NCBI RefSeq assembly: GCF_947497555.1
Contig: NZ_CANMGY010000012.1
Span: forward strand, 1-64,000
DNA: 64,000 nt
Source of the DNA: an uncultured Umboniibacter sp.
GTDB taxonomy: Bacteria; Pseudomonadota; Gammaproteobacteria; Pseudomonadales; DSM-25080
Direction of reading: 5' to 3'
Made by a program: the position numbers and the translations under genes. This document shows positions 8,668-17,851 of the stretch, piece by piece. Under the pieces are notes generated by a model. The model was not told the origin of the DNA and did no database searches. It saw only the letters and a list, made by a program, of their open reading frames with translations. Each line of letters begins with the position of its first letter. The first letter of the stretch is position 1.

Positions 8668-9789
8668 TTAACGGCGACTCGACTTGCCGCCTCGTCCACC
8701 CGCAGCCCTTCCTTTAGGTGCGCCACGGCCAGCACCTGCGCCTCGTGAAGCAGTTCCTGCCTTGGCCGGCCCCGCCCCTCTACCACCACTCGAACGACCT
8801 GCGGCGTTGCGCCCACCCGCTGCTTTTCCTGCGACGGCTCGCCCACCAGCTTTGTTAGTATGAGACCCGCCTTTTTTGGCTGCTGAGCCATTGCGTTGAG
8901 CGGGAGCGCCATCACCTCGTCGGCCCGTTGACTTGGCGCTAGAGCCACTATTCCTACCGCCATTTCTGCTGCTAGGCGAGTTGCTGCGCCCAGCCTGTCC
9001 GCCAGCACCCGATCTATTGGCTGAACGCCCACCTTTCGCACGACTCCGTTTGCCGGGCTGTGCTTCACTCGATGAATTTTCAATCGCTTTTTCAAGGACA
9101 TCCAGCTCTTTTTGGCTGAAGTCACGCCATTCACCTACGGGTAAACCTTTGAGGTCAACGTGCATAATTCGAACACGCTGCAGCTTGACTACATCGTAGC
9201 CAAAGTATTCGGCCATACGACGAATCTGACGATTTAAGCCCTGCACTAAGGTGATACGGAAACTATTAGGGCCTTCCTTGCTGACTTTACACTTTTTAGT
9301 CACTTCACCAAGGATGGGTACGCCATTCGCCATACCATCAATGAATTTATCGGTAACTGGCTTGTGGACGGTGACCACATATTCCTTCTCATGGTTATTG
9401 CCCGCGCGAAGGATTTTATTTACCAGGTCTCCGTTCGAAGTAAGGAAAATCAGCCCCTCAGAATCTTTATCTAAACGTCCTATGGGGAAAATTCGCGTAC
9501 TGTGGCGCACAAAATCAACAATATTGTTACGGTCATCACTATCGGTTGTACTAACAATACCCACCGGCTTATTCAAGGCAATTAAGACGAACTCATCGTG
9601 CTCCGGCGGCTCAATCATCTGACCGTTGACGCGAACCTGATCTCCCGGATTGACCCGATCACCTACCGATGCGCGTTTGCCGTTAATGTAGACATTACCT
9701 TGCTCGATAAATCTATCAGCATCGCGGCGGGAACAAAGGCCACTCTCACTAATGTACTTATTAAGGCGGGTATCGGTCTTAGTAAACAT
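8668..9789 (-). CDS. rluF: 23S rRNA pseudouridine(2604) synthase with long basic tail
   Basis: An N-terminal S4 RNA-binding domain (about residues 6-60, [19 protein letters not shown]) precedes an RsuA/RluB/RluF catalytic domain with catalytic aspartate D107 in [15 protein letters not shown]. The [11 protein letters not shown] motif is typical of RluF, which modifies U2604 of 23S rRNA. Residues from about 240 to 373 form a low-complexity tail rich in Gly, Arg, Ser, Ala and Lys. The tail exceeds the compact enzyme by more than 100 residues and probably adds nonspecific RNA binding. The gene begins 3 bp after rlmE ends, so both rRNA modification genes form one operon. Confidence 0.9.
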   Translation of the reverse strand: MFTKTDTRLNKYISESGLCSRRDADRFIEQGNVYINGKRASVGDRVNPGDQVRVNGQMIEPPEHDEFVLIALNKPVGIVSTTDSDDRNNIVDFVRHSTRIFPIGRLDKDSEGLIFLTSNGDLVNKILRAGNNHEKEYVVTVHKPVTDKFIDGMANGVPILGEVTKKCKVSKEGPNSFRITLVQGLNRQIRRMAEYFGYDVVKLQRVRIMHVDLKGLPVGEWRDFSQKELDVLEKAIENSSSEAQPGKRSRAKGGRSANRSGAGGQAGRSNSPSSRNGGRNSGSSAKSTGRRGDGAPAQRNGSAAKKGGSHTNKAGGRAVAGKAAGGRNAAGRSSGGRGAGPAKAGTASRGAGAGRGAPKGRAAGGRGGKSSRR

Positions 9790-9792
9790 CAG

Positions 9793-10413
9793 TTAACCCT
9801 TGAATCCTTTGCCCACTAAGTAAACTTCGCGCGAACGCGGTCGGGATGCGGCTGGCTTGCGAATCAGTACTTTATCGAATGATTCTCTAACTTCCTTGAG
9901 ATATTCCTCATAGCCAACGCCTTGAAAGACCTTGGCGCAGAAACTGCCGCCGGGCTTGAGTACTTTACGGGCCATATCTAATGCCAATTCCACCAAATAC
10001 ATAGACGAGTATTGATCAGCGGCATTCACACCACTTAAATTGGGCGCCATATCGGACACCACAACATCTACTGGCCGACCATCAATAGCGCTCATGATTT
10101 GTTCGAAGACTTCATCTTCGGTAAAGTCACCCTGAATGAAATCGACATCATTTAAGGTATCCATGGGCAAAATATCCGAGGCAATCACTTTTCCCTTAGA
10201 GCCAACCCACGGCGCCATGATTTGCGACCAGCCTCCCGGCGCTGAACCTAGATCAATCGCCAGCATGCCTGGCTTAATCAACTTATCTTTTTTATTGATT
10301 TCGATCAGCTTGTAACTTGCGCGCGAGCGATAACCGTCTACCTGAGCCTGCTTAACGTAGGGGTCATTAACGTGTTCTTGCAACCACTTAGCACTGGTCT
10401 TAGATCGGGCCAT
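9793..10413 (-). CDS. rlmE: 23S rRNA (uridine(2552)-2'-O)-methyltransferase
   Basis: This 206-residue FtsJ/RrmJ protein is the SAM-dependent enzyme that 2'-O-methylates U2552 in the ribosomal A-loop during late 50S assembly. The SAM-binding motif is [14 protein letters not shown] (about residues 51-64). The catalytic K-D-K-E tetrad is visible as K35 (ASYKL), D121 (VVSDMAPN), K161 (CAKVFQG) and E196 (SREVYLV). Length matches the family. In E. coli rlmE is next to ftsH; here it leads an rlmE-rluF operon instead. Confidence 0.95.
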   Translation of the reverse strand: MARSKTSAKWLQEHVNDPYVKQAQVDGYRSRASYKLIEINKKDKLIKPGMLAIDLGSAPGGWSQIMAPWVGSKGKVIASDILPMDTLNDVDFIQGDFTEDEVFEQIMSAIDGRPVDVVVSDMAPNLSGVNAADQYSSMYLVELALDMARKVLKPGGSFCAKVFQGVGYEEYLKEVRESFDKVLIRKPAASRPRSREVYLVGKGFKG

Positions 10414-10613
10414 CTTTTTATCTCAACTCGCGTGGAAGATGAATAGACATTCATCCGTTAAAGGGGTTTGCCGCATTGTACCTAGCTATGACAAGCTGAT
10501 CAAAGCGGAAAGCTGCTTATATCAGCGCATTTGCCTTCATCATGACTACCTTATCTGAGCAGACTGTCATCCCGTTCGAAAGTGTAGCCTAACTCTATGC
10601 CGCAGATGATGGT
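10414..10613. other. upstream region of rlmE and of the heptamer repeat
   Basis: This is the left half of the 377-bp gap between divergent rlmE and the SPOUT methyltransferase gene. I see no gene on the minus strand. On the plus strand an ATG at 10597, without a good SD, opens a frame that enters the heptamer array. With the present copy number it ends at TAG 10705-10707 after 36 codons. Confidence 0.35.
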
Positions 10614-10704
10614 TCCAAACCTCAAACCTCAAACCTCAAACCTCAAACCTCAAACCTCAAACCTCAAACCTCAAACCTCAAACCTCAAACCTCAAACCCT
10701 AAAA
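10614..10704 (+). repeat. eleven perfect tandem heptamers (CTCAAAC)
   Basis: Eleven uninterrupted CTCAAAC units occupy 10621-10697, flanked by degenerate units TCCAAAC (10614) and CCTAAAA (10698). Heptamer arrays of this purity slip during replication and change length. The array lies between rlmE and the plus-strand methyltransferase, immediately upstream of a candidate -35 element. The plus strand has no stop in any frame through the array (it reads LKPQTSN repeats), while the minus strand has TGA in every frame. A gain of one unit or loss of two would join the ATG at 10597 to the methyltransferase frame. Confidence 0.9.
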
Positions 10705-10734
10705 TAGTCACTTTCGCTTTAGCCCTGTTATACT
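10705..10734 (+). promoter_or_regulatory. candidate sigma-70 promoter next to the repeat
   Basis: TAGTCA (10705-10710), an 18-bp spacer and TATACT (10729-10734) resemble -35 and -10 boxes (four and five of six matches). The -35 box starts eight bases after the last perfect heptamer, so array length sets the distance to anything bound further upstream. Confidence 0.4.
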
Positions 10735-10790
10735 GCAAGCCAAGCTACTTGCTCAATGTTAACGCCTCTTTCCACATGGACGCTCCCGCA

Positions 10791-11522
10791 ATGAAACTCA
10801 ATGACTTAAGTAAATTGAAGCACAAGAAGTATCGTCAAAGCTTTGGCTTCTACTTAGTGGAAGGTGAGCATTTAATTCTAGAACTACAAAAGGCGGCGAA
10901 GGAGCAACCTCAGCTCTTAGAAACAGTGATCTATGTCACCGAGCGATACGCTAATTGGGAGAGCGACTTTGAGGTCATCGAGGTCTCTGACACTCGGATG
11001 GCGCAATTTTCCGATACCAAAACGCCCCAGGGCATTATTGCTCGCGTGCCCCTACCCGATAAAACTCGCTCTGGGACTGAGACTGATGCGTCGTTAAAAG
11101 CCATCTATCTGTATGAGCCGCAGGACCCCGGTAACTTAGGCACTATTCTGCGATCACTAGCTTGGTTTGGGGGCTTTAAGATCATCATGAGTCCGAACAG
11201 CGCTGACCCCTTCAATCCTAAGGTAGTCAGAGCAAGCATGGGAGCTATCTTTCATGTGCCGATGGAATTTGATGTGGGTGTTGAGGATCTCTCGGCTCGA
11301 TTCAAGCAAATCGCCTACCTAGATATTAATGGTAAGAATATTCGCACACCGGAGTTCAACCAGCATCAATGCTATATCTTCGGCAACGAGGCGAGGGGCG
11401 TACCCCACGAGCTTTTAGCTCCGCTCAACGCATCGCCCTTTTCCATCCTTGGCTGTGGCGCGATTGAGTCAATGAACCTCGCTAGCGCGGTAAACATCTC
11501 CGCCTTTCAACTCAGTGACTAG
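10791..11522 (+). CDS. TrmH/SpoU-family RNA 2'-O-methyltransferase
   Basis: This SPOUT methyltransferase (243 residues) has an N-terminal substrate-binding domain (KHKKYRQSFGFYLVEGEHL) typical of RlmB/TrmH relatives. The three knot motifs follow: DPGNLGTILRSLAWFG, FGNEARGVP and ESMNLASAVNISAF. It is likely to methylate rRNA or tRNA ribose; the target is not predictable. I set the start at ATG 10791 because the family N-terminus begins there. The frame is open upstream to TTG 10749 and through the heptamer array, so an N-terminally extended form is possible. No strong SD precedes any candidate. Confidence 0.8.
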   Translation: MKLNDLSKLKHKKYRQSFGFYLVEGEHLILELQKAAKEQPQLLETVIYVTERYANWESDFEVIEVSDTRMAQFSDTKTPQGIIARVPLPDKTRSGTETDASLKAIYLYEPQDPGNLGTILRSLAWFGGFKIIMSPNSADPFNPKVVRASMGAIFHVPMEFDVGVEDLSARFKQIAYLDINGKNIRTPEFNQHQCYIFGNEARGVPHELLAPLNASPFSILGCGAIESMNLASAVNISAFQLSD

Positions 11523-11746
11523 CTAGGCGTCCTCTTCACAAGCAAGTAAATCTCGTCGGGTGCTTGTGCCTTGGTACCCGCTCAATACGTACTTTCTATC
11601 TCCTCCCTCGATAGTGCATTCAAGTGCACAACGCCGCAAAAAAACAGTTATTTAGTTATCGCCAAACGATCTATTGATTTAATTTATTTATATCTTTGAG
11701 GCATATAAGATCACTGCTAATTATTGACGTATTGGATCTTAGTAGT

Positions 11747-13108
11747 ATGAAAGCTTTACCTCTTGCCGCAACTATCTCGCTACTGGCAATCTCCGCCGGA
11801 GCAAACGCCACCAACGGTTACTTTACCCACGGAATTGGCAGCCATAACAAAGCTCTCGCTGGCGCAGGTCTGGCCCAGCCCTCTCAGGCTATTGATGCCG
11901 CAAGTAATCCTGCGGCAGGCGCTCTCCTAGAAGATCAATGGAACGCGGGTCTTGCGCTCTTTTCTCCACGCCGTGAATACACGGCATCATCGAGTTTAGC
12001 GAACGGCAATGGTGGGGCATTCACCCTCGAGCCCGATACGGTTAAGAGCGAAAGTAATTGGTTTGCTATCCCCTACCTAGCGAAGAACTGGCGCCTTAGC
12101 GAAGACAGCGCAGTGACCTTTTCACTCTACGGGCGTGGTGGGATGAACACCAACTACATCGATGGCAGCGCAAGCTTTGATCCTGACGGCCCAGGCCCTG
12201 CTGGCGTGGGCACTTACCCTGGAACCTTTGGTTCGGGAGACACGGGCGTTAATCTAAGTCAAATGTTTATCGAAGCCGCCTACTCTGTCCAACTCGATTC
12301 GCTAACCCTTGGCCTAGCTCCAGTGGTAGCCATCCAGCGGTTCGAAGCCACTGGACTGAGTGCATTCGGCCCCTACACAGCGAGCTTCGCTGAGAGTGGC
12401 GGTACGGTATCGCCTACCAATCTGACTAATAACGGCAGCGATTATAGCTACGGTTATGGCGCCAAAGCTGGCGTAATTTGGCAGGCAACGGACGCCCTAT
12501 CTCTGGCTACGAGCTATCAAAGCAAAATCACTATGAGTGAGTTTGACCAGTACAGCGATCTCTTTGCTGAAGGGGGAAGTTTTGGCATCCCCGCCTCATT
12601 TAAAGTTGGTTCCAGCTATGCATTCTCTCCGCAGCTAAGCATCCATTTAGATGGCGAGCGCACCTTTTACAGCGATGTTCCGTCAGTCAGCAACTCATCA
12701 ACCCTCGTCTTCAACTGCCCTACCGCAGGACAAGGTGGTACCAATGTCAGCAACTGTGCTGGCGGCGCTAACGGTTTCGGTTTTGGCTGGAGTGACGTTG
12801 ATGCGGTTAAGCTTGGTGTGACCTGGCAGCCTGAGAGAATGGCCAATACTACCTTCCGCGGCGGATACAGCCATGCCGACCAACCTATTAGCAACGAAGA
12901 TGTACTGCTAAACATTCTGGCACCCGGGGTAATTGAACAGCATTTCACCTTTGGTGTATCGCAGCAGTTAGCAAACAATCAGACTCTTTCGGTGGCACTA
13001 ATGTACGCACCTGAATCGTCCGTCAAAGGAACTAGCTTGTTTGATCCTACGCAAACTATCGAGCTCACCATGAGTCAGTTTGAAATAGAAGTTGGCTTTA
13101 GCTGGTAG
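11747..13108 (+). CDS. OmpP1/FadL-family outer-membrane channel
   Basis: This 453-residue protein starts with a signal peptide (MKALPLAATISLLAISAGANA). The N-terminus of the mature protein, TNGYFTHGIGSHNKALAGAG followed by NPAAGALL, is the FadL/TodX hatch signature. The rest alternates amphipathic strands and ends with GFSW, a C-terminal aromatic as in beta-barrels. FadL-type channels carry long-chain fatty acids or other hydrophobic compounds across the outer membrane. ATG 11747 is preferred over an upstream in-frame codon at 11696 because it begins the signal peptide. A strong terminator follows. The Cys pair near residues 325-340 is probably a surface-loop disulfide. Confidence 0.9.
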   Translation: MKALPLAATISLLAISAGANATNGYFTHGIGSHNKALAGAGLAQPSQAIDAASNPAAGALLEDQWNAGLALFSPRREYTASSSLANGNGGAFTLEPDTVKSESNWFAIPYLAKNWRLSEDSAVTFSLYGRGGMNTNYIDGSASFDPDGPGPAGVGTYPGTFGSGDTGVNLSQMFIEAAYSVQLDSLTLGLAPVVAIQRFEATGLSAFGPYTASFAESGGTVSPTNLTNNGSDYSYGYGAKAGVIWQATDALSLATSYQSKITMSEFDQYSDLFAEGGSFGIPASFKVGSSYAFSPQLSIHLDGERTFYSDVPSVSNSSTLVFNCPTAGQGGTNVSNCAGGANGFGFGWSDVDAVKLGVTWQPERMANTTFRGGYSHADQPISNEDVLLNILAPGVIEQHFTFGVSQQLANNQTLSVALMYAPESSVKGTSLFDPTQTIELTMSQFEIEVGFSW

Positions 13109-13141
13109 TTGGAATTTTTGAATCCGTAAGACTCGGAGCTT

Positions 13142-13167
13142 GGGCGGTGGAATCACCGCCCTTTTTT
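13142..13167 (+). terminator. rho-independent terminator of the fadL-like gene
   Basis: GGGCGGTG, loop GAAT, CACCGCCC and then six T residues (13162-13167) give a textbook intrinsic terminator 33 bp after the stop codon. Confidence 0.9.
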
Positions 13168-13188
13168 ATGCCGAATACAAGGCGTCAG

Positions 13189-13605
13189 CTAAACTAGCCA
13201 ACCCTTTTGGCCGCCTTTACGGGCAATAAACCACAGGTCAATCGCCACAATAGCCACCACGGACTGCATAATAATAACGGCAAGCGCAAGCGTTACCTCC
13301 ATTGCAATCATCACTAAGGCGATATCCTGTATCACTAAGCCAACGAGTGAAATCACGAAGAATTTAACACTCCACAACTTCTTCATAGCTAACCCTACTG
13401 ACCCTAATGTCCCGCCAATCACAGCTAATGCTGTGCCCAATATCATCCAGCTTGGGCGCGCCGCGTAGATAGCCTGATCGGCCTCGGGTAATGCGGCAAT
13501 TAACTCTGGGGTAATCATTAGATCGATGACAAAGGCGAACAGCCCCATCAAATTCCATAACACAGCAACGATTGCGACGGGCAGTAGCCACTTTGGTGCA
13601 GCCAT
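13189..13605 (-). CDS. small inner-membrane protein, four predicted helices
   Basis: The 138-residue protein has hydrophobic segments at about residues 7-28, 52-72, 80-102 and 104-126, with a short charged loop between helices 1 and 2. SD AAGGAG precedes the ATG. I recognise no catalytic or transport motif, and the C-terminus is basic (RKGGQKGWLV). It is separated by 127 bp from the lipoprotein gene upstream on the same strand and may be independent. Function unknown. Confidence 0.65.
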   Translation of the reverse strand: MAAPKWLLPVAIVAVLWNLMGLFAFVIDLMITPELIAALPEADQAIYAARPSWMILGTALAVIGGTLGSVGLAMKKLWSVKFFVISLVGLVIQDIALVMIAMEVTLALAVIIMQSVVAIVAIDLWFIARKGGQKGWLV

Positions 13606-13732
13606 AACAGACTCCTTATTGTTGTTATAAGTCTTAAAATGTAATTATCAAGAGATAGTGGATGGTAGCGGGTAGGCTACGATGCAATATCTGCGGTAAT
13701 TAGGTCTAGTTAACCGTGTTTCTGCGAACTTG

Positions 13733-14476
13733 TCACGCGGCGGTATTAACAGCATCGCTACATATTCCAGAGGATTCAAGCATTGCTGGCCACAACGCCA
13801 TCCATGTTTCCCAATCGTGCCCACCGCTTTGCTGATGAACACGCTGCGGTGGCAGCATGGACGCTAACCAGCGGATACCAAAGCCTAGGCCATCCTCGGA
13901 GCCATAACCCAACACAATTTCTGGGTTGTCGCCGGCACTAGCCTGTAGATCACGCCAGATGATTGCCATCTTGTTATCATCCGCATCCTCCTCGGCATTC
14001 AGGTAAGCCGTCAATTCATCCTCGTCACCCACATAGGGCGCCATCGCCATAATGCCGCTGATTTCCTCTGGATGCTTCGCCCTATAAAGTAGCGTTCCGA
14101 CCCCACCCATGGAGGTACCCAGTAGCCAAATATTGGTTTTTCCGCTGGCCATGGCGGGCAGAACAATATCTTCGCGAAGGCGGGTAACAATAGTCTTAGT
14201 TCGATAGTAGCCAAAGTAGGCTTGTGCCCCAACGAGAGAGATGTTGGCGTTACACTGCTCGATAAGACCTACTAAACCCTGCTCTTCATACTCTTCTACC
14301 CATTGGGCAGCACCCGGTAACATCACCACCAGCGTATCACTACCTTCTGGGTCACTGTAGACAACCACGTCCATTGGCGCCTTAGCCGGGGCAATGAATG
14401 TGCAGGCCGAGAGTATTAGACCCAGCGCAGCCCCCACTGCAACTGATAATTTCAAACTCAATTTTTTGCTAATCAT
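13733..14476 (-). CDS. alpha/beta-hydrolase lipoprotein
   Basis: The signal peptide ends in lipobox LSAC (C25), so the protein is probably lipid-anchored to the periplasmic side of a membrane. The hydrolase domain shows strand LVVMLPGA, nucleophile elbow GTSMGG (S122) and a terminal GGHDWETW, whose histidine would complete the triad, with an acid near GYGSEDGLGFG. This resembles esterase D or peptidase-like hydrolases; substrate unknown. SD AGAGGCGAG precedes ATG 14476. Length is normal for a minimal alpha/beta hydrolase. Confidence 0.8.
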   Translation of the reverse strand: MISKKLSLKLSVAVGAALGLILSACTFIAPAKAPMDVVVYSDPEGSDTLVVMLPGAAQWVEEYEEQGLVGLIEQCNANISLVGAQAYFGYYRTKTIVTRLREDIVLPAMASGKTNIWLLGTSMGGVGTLLYRAKHPEEISGIMAMAPYVGDEDELTAYLNAEEDADDNKMAIIWRDLQASAGDNPEIVLGYGSEDGLGFGIRWLASMLPPQRVHQQSGGHDWETWMALWPAMLESSGICSDAVNTAA

Positions 14477-14632
14477 ACGCTCGCCTCTGCTCTTGCTAAC
14501 CAGAGCTTCTTCCTATATCGCTAACTACAGTCTCTTCCAATCTTGGTTTAGATTATTAAGATCTGCCAGTTTAGTTTGCGCGGCTGACTTCGAGTTCGCT
14601 ACACTGAGGTTAAATGATAATAAGGATCTACC

Positions 14633-16255
14633 ATGGCTCTCACTCCAAGCTCTATTCGCGTTGGCGGGCGGTATCGCGCTAATCGATTGAAGGAATCCTA
14701 TGATGTAGTGGTCATTGGTTCAGGCATCGGCGGGCTAACCACTGCTGCTTGTTTGGCTAAAATGGGTAAAAAGGTCTGCGTGTTAGAACAACACTATACG
14801 GCCGGCGGCTTAACCCATACCTACCAACGCAATGGCTATGAGTGGGATGTAGGCGTTCACTACATCGGTGATATGGGCACCGAGAACACCATGGGTCGGC
14901 GAGCTTTTGATTATATTAGTGAGGGGCGCATTAAATGGGCTCCCATGGACAGCACCTTTGATCGAATTTTCCTAGGTGATGAATCCTATGACCTCGTGGC
15001 GGGCAAAGACGCTTATATACAGTCTCTCAAGAATGAGTTCCCTGGCGAAGAACAGGCTATTGATCAATACATAGCTTGCCTCTACCGCGTCCGCAAGGCG
15101 GTTAAGCTCTACTCAGTTGCTAAGCTGTTGCCACTCTGGCTGCTAAACATCACTCAGCGATTTCTGTCTAGTAGGATTGACGATGACTTGAATCGGCCAA
15201 CACGGGATGTCCTTGAGAGTCTAACCTCCAACCAAAAGCTCATTGCCGTGCTAGCTGGTCAATGGGGTGATTGTGGCTTACCGCCAGCGCAGTCGAGCTT
15301 TGTTATTCACTCGATGATCGCTCACCACTATATTAACGGTGGTTACTACCCCGTCGGCGGTTCTGCCGTCATGGCAACCGAGATTATCCCCACTATCGAA
15401 AAAGCGGGCGGTGATGTATTCACCTACGCCTCGGTAGAGGAAATCTTAGTAGACAATAACCGAGTCTCCGGGGTTCGCATGGCCGATGGACACACCATTC
15501 CCTGTGCCACGGTAGTTAGCGCGGCGGGAGTGATCAACACTTACCAAAAACTACTGAAGCCAGAAGTGGTTCCGCCTAAGGTAGTTGAAAATATGCGCCA
15601 TGTTGAACCGTCAATGGCCAGTGTCTGTCTCTATATTGGTTTGCAGGAAACGGCTGAGGCGCTCGAGCTGCCCAAGACGAATCTATGGCTCTACCCCAGC
15701 GAACGTTTTGAAACGCACGTAGACGAATTTCTGAAGGATCCCGAGAGCCCTCACCCACTCGTCTATATTTCCTTCCCCTCGGCTAAAGATCCGGACTTCC
15801 TCAATCGTTATCCGGGACGGTCGACCATTGAAATTGTCGCTCCGGGATTACATGAGACCTTCGCACCTTGGGCTGATAAACCTTGGGGTAATCGCGGCGA
15901 GGATTACGAGGCGCTAAAGGAATCAATTTCTCAGCGCTTACTGGAACAACTCTACTCTCAACTGCCGCAGCTTCGCGGCAAGATTGATTACTATGAACTT
16001 TCAACCACGCTTTCTACCGATTACTTCTGTCGCTACGAGCAGGGGCAGATCTATGGGTTGAACCATGACCCTAAACGCTTTGACCAGGCATGGCTCAGGC
16101 CGAAGACTCCCATTAAGGGCCTATATCTTTCCGGGCAGGACGTGATGACCTGCGGAGTGGTAGGAGCCATGATGGGCGGGGTACTCTGCGCGATTCAACT
16201 CGGCGGCCGAAGCTCCTTGAAGCTCGCGAAGCAGATTTTTGCGAAAGCATCTTAG
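14633..16255 (+). CDS. FAD-dependent oxidoreductase, retinol 13,14-reductase/CrtI-like
   Basis: This 540-residue flavoprotein has the dinucleotide-binding motif VVVIGSGIGGLTTAACLAKMG (about residues 24-44) followed by VLEQHYTAGGLTHTY, as in CrtI-type desaturases and all-trans-retinol 13,14-reductase. The C-terminal FAD motif is PIKGLYLSGQDVMTCGVVGAM. The family saturates or desaturates conjugated isoprenoid or related substrates. No carotenoid synthesis genes are nearby, so carotenoid biosynthesis is not implied. SD AAGGAT lies seven bases before the ATG. Single gene. Confidence 0.85.
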   Translation: MALTPSSIRVGGRYRANRLKESYDVVVIGSGIGGLTTAACLAKMGKKVCVLEQHYTAGGLTHTYQRNGYEWDVGVHYIGDMGTENTMGRRAFDYISEGRIKWAPMDSTFDRIFLGDESYDLVAGKDAYIQSLKNEFPGEEQAIDQYIACLYRVRKAVKLYSVAKLLPLWLLNITQRFLSSRIDDDLNRPTRDVLESLTSNQKLIAVLAGQWGDCGLPPAQSSFVIHSMIAHHYINGGYYPVGGSAVMATEIIPTIEKAGGDVFTYASVEEILVDNNRVSGVRMADGHTIPCATVVSAAGVINTYQKLLKPEVVPPKVVENMRHVEPSMASVCLYIGLQETAEALELPKTNLWLYPSERFETHVDEFLKDPESPHPLVYISFPSAKDPDFLNRYPGRSTIEIVAPGLHETFAPWADKPWGNRGEDYEALKESISQRLLEQLYSQLPQLRGKIDYYELSTTLSTDYFCRYEQGQIYGLNHDPKRFDQAWLRPKTPIKGLYLSGQDVMTCGVVGAMMGGVLCAIQLGGRSSLKLAKQIFAKAS

Positions 16256-16317
16256 GTCAGTGAATGGTTAAGCCCATCGATAGCCTGTTAAAAAGAACAA
16301 GCTCGCCACGAGATCAA

Positions 16318-16353
16318 GGGTCACAGGTCTTCGTCGTAATGACCTGTGATCCC
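16318..16353. terminator. hairpin between convergent genes
   Basis: GGGTCACAGGTC (16318-16329) pairs with GACCTGTGA-T-CCC (16341-16353), a 12-bp stem with one bulged T and an 11-nt loop. It lies between the oxidoreductase and the convergent peptidase. No T tract follows. Confidence 0.5.
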
Positions 16354-16413
16354 ACTCATCCTTCGATAAAGGCCTGAGGATTCGGCTAACGTTAATCGCC
16401 AACGCCCCGTCAA

Positions 16414-17769
16414 TTAATAGAAGTCGCCTGCAGCGCCCGGAAAGACAACTGGGCTCTCATGCCCCCCTGCTGACACCGAGCTTACGCCGAATAGATAATT
16501 ATCAATAACCATGTTCTCTACGGTGAATTCGCTTACATCACCCACCCAGCGGGAATGAGTCCATTCAGATTCCGTAGTTAGCCTCCAATGAACACGATAG
16601 CCAACCGCACCCGCAACGGGCTGCCAATTTAAAGTTGTGCTTGGCGCCACTTGGCCCGATATTGTCACGTCGGCCGGCGGAGCAGGTGCCCAAGCCAAGG
16701 CAGCTAATGACAGCGTATTCAGTGAGGTCAGTTTGGCATTGAAATCAAAGTCCACATACTCAATGGTATCGCCGTAGTGCCGTCCATCTTCATTACGAAG
16801 ATCTTGATGTTGGCGGTCATAGTGCTCGTTAACTTCCATGATTCTAACCGCCGGATAGCCAGCCTGGTTAAAGGGAAAGTGATGCCCACCTCGCCCGAAT
16901 CGATCTAAACGGTAAACCAACATCACATCTAAGTTGGTCATGTACTGGTCTGCCTGCACCTTGATAAAACGCGCTAAGTTTCGGGAAGCTGAATCATTCT
17001 CTCCGCCGCTGAAATAGCGTTCGCGAGCCTCTTCGGGGGTTTCACTAATTTTTACCCCTTCGGAAAAAACTCTGACACTGTGATTATTAATGACACCATT
17101 GATGCCCGCGATATTACCAATCATGTCGTTATTAATCACCGCCTGCAGGTGCCAGTCTTTACCGGCAGCATAATCCGCTAAGATTTTTCCACCATATAGG
17201 CCTTGCTCCTCACCAGACAGTGCAGCAAACACCACATTTCCCTCAAATTCATACTGCGAGAGGACCCGAGCAGCCTCAAGAACTCCGGCGACACCTGAGG
17301 CGTTGTCATTCGCTCCCGGCGAACCTGAAGTACTATTTAGCGGGTCGCTCACACGCGAATCGATATCTCCTGACATGACGACATAACGATTCGAATCTTC
17401 ACGCCCTTTAAGAACCGCGATCACATTGACGATCTCAGTGGGCGTTGGTATACGCCGACCTTCAACGGTATCGCTAACTAATCGTACCTCGAGGCATCCT
17501 CCGCATGCAGCTGAAATAGCCATAAACTCATCGGTAATCCAACGTCTAGCGGCACCAATCCCCGAATCATCGGAATCCGTTTCACTTAAACTGTGACGCG
17601 TTCCAAAGCCCACTAATTTCTCAACATCTTGATGCAGTCGCTCAGCATTAGCCGATTGGCCAATATCGTATAACCTGATGTCTTCCGCCGGCGGTACAGA
17701 CTGAGCACTCGCGAATGGGATAGAGAGAAGCGATATTGTTGTCGCTACAATTATTTTGTTAAACGTCAT
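16414..17769 (-). CDS. secreted M28-family metallopeptidase with C-terminal fibronectin-III-like domain
   Basis: The signal peptide (residues 1-22, ending ASA) is followed by an M28 aminopeptidase domain. Zinc-site motifs are visible: SGDIDSR (D135, D137), GANDNASG (D155), SGEEQGLYG and NNDMIGN, with FGRGGHHFPF supplying the last histidine. The usual first ligand, the histidine of HxD, is Asp here (DID); I recall a subgroup sharing this GDIDSR form, so activity may be retained. The last 75 residues (ADVTISGQVAPSTTLNW onward) look like a fibronectin type III domain, common in secreted enzymes. Likely role: extracellular or periplasmic peptide degradation. Confidence 0.85.
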   Translation of the reverse strand: MTFNKIIVATTISLLSIPFASAQSVPPAEDIRLYDIGQSANAERLHQDVEKLVGFGTRHSLSETDSDDSGIGAARRWITDEFMAISAACGGCLEVRLVSDTVEGRRIPTPTEIVNVIAVLKGREDSNRYVVMSGDIDSRVSDPLNSTSGSPGANDNASGVAGVLEAARVLSQYEFEGNVVFAALSGEEQGLYGGKILADYAAGKDWHLQAVINNDMIGNIAGINGVINNHSVRVFSEGVKISETPEEARERYFSGGENDSASRNLARFIKVQADQYMTNLDVMLVYRLDRFGRGGHHFPFNQAGYPAVRIMEVNEHYDRQHQDLRNEDGRHYGDTIEYVDFDFNAKLTSLNTLSLAALAWAPAPPADVTISGQVAPSTTLNWQPVAGAVGYRVHWRLTTESEWTHSRWVGDVSEFTVENMVIDNYLFGVSSVSAGGHESPVVFPGAAGDFY

Positions 17770-17851
17770 CTGGGGAGTCGCCTTTTTGCATTCGATAAGC
17801 TTTACTGTACGATATAATATCGATATTGGTCTAATAAATGAGAGGGGTTTC

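Noticed and set aside
8547-9134. 195-codon minus frame in a second frame of rluF
   Set aside because: It overlaps the GC-rich low-complexity tail of rluF in another frame, a common artefact in repetitive GC-rich DNA.
10614-10704. Heptamer array as CRISPR or telomere-like repeat
   Set aside because: Units are contiguous 7-mers without spacers; this is a simple sequence repeat.
14633-16255. Carotenoid biosynthesis cluster
   Set aside because: Two CrtI-superfamily flavoproteins exist (also 47578-49173), but no phytoene synthase, cyclase or GGPP synthase is near either.
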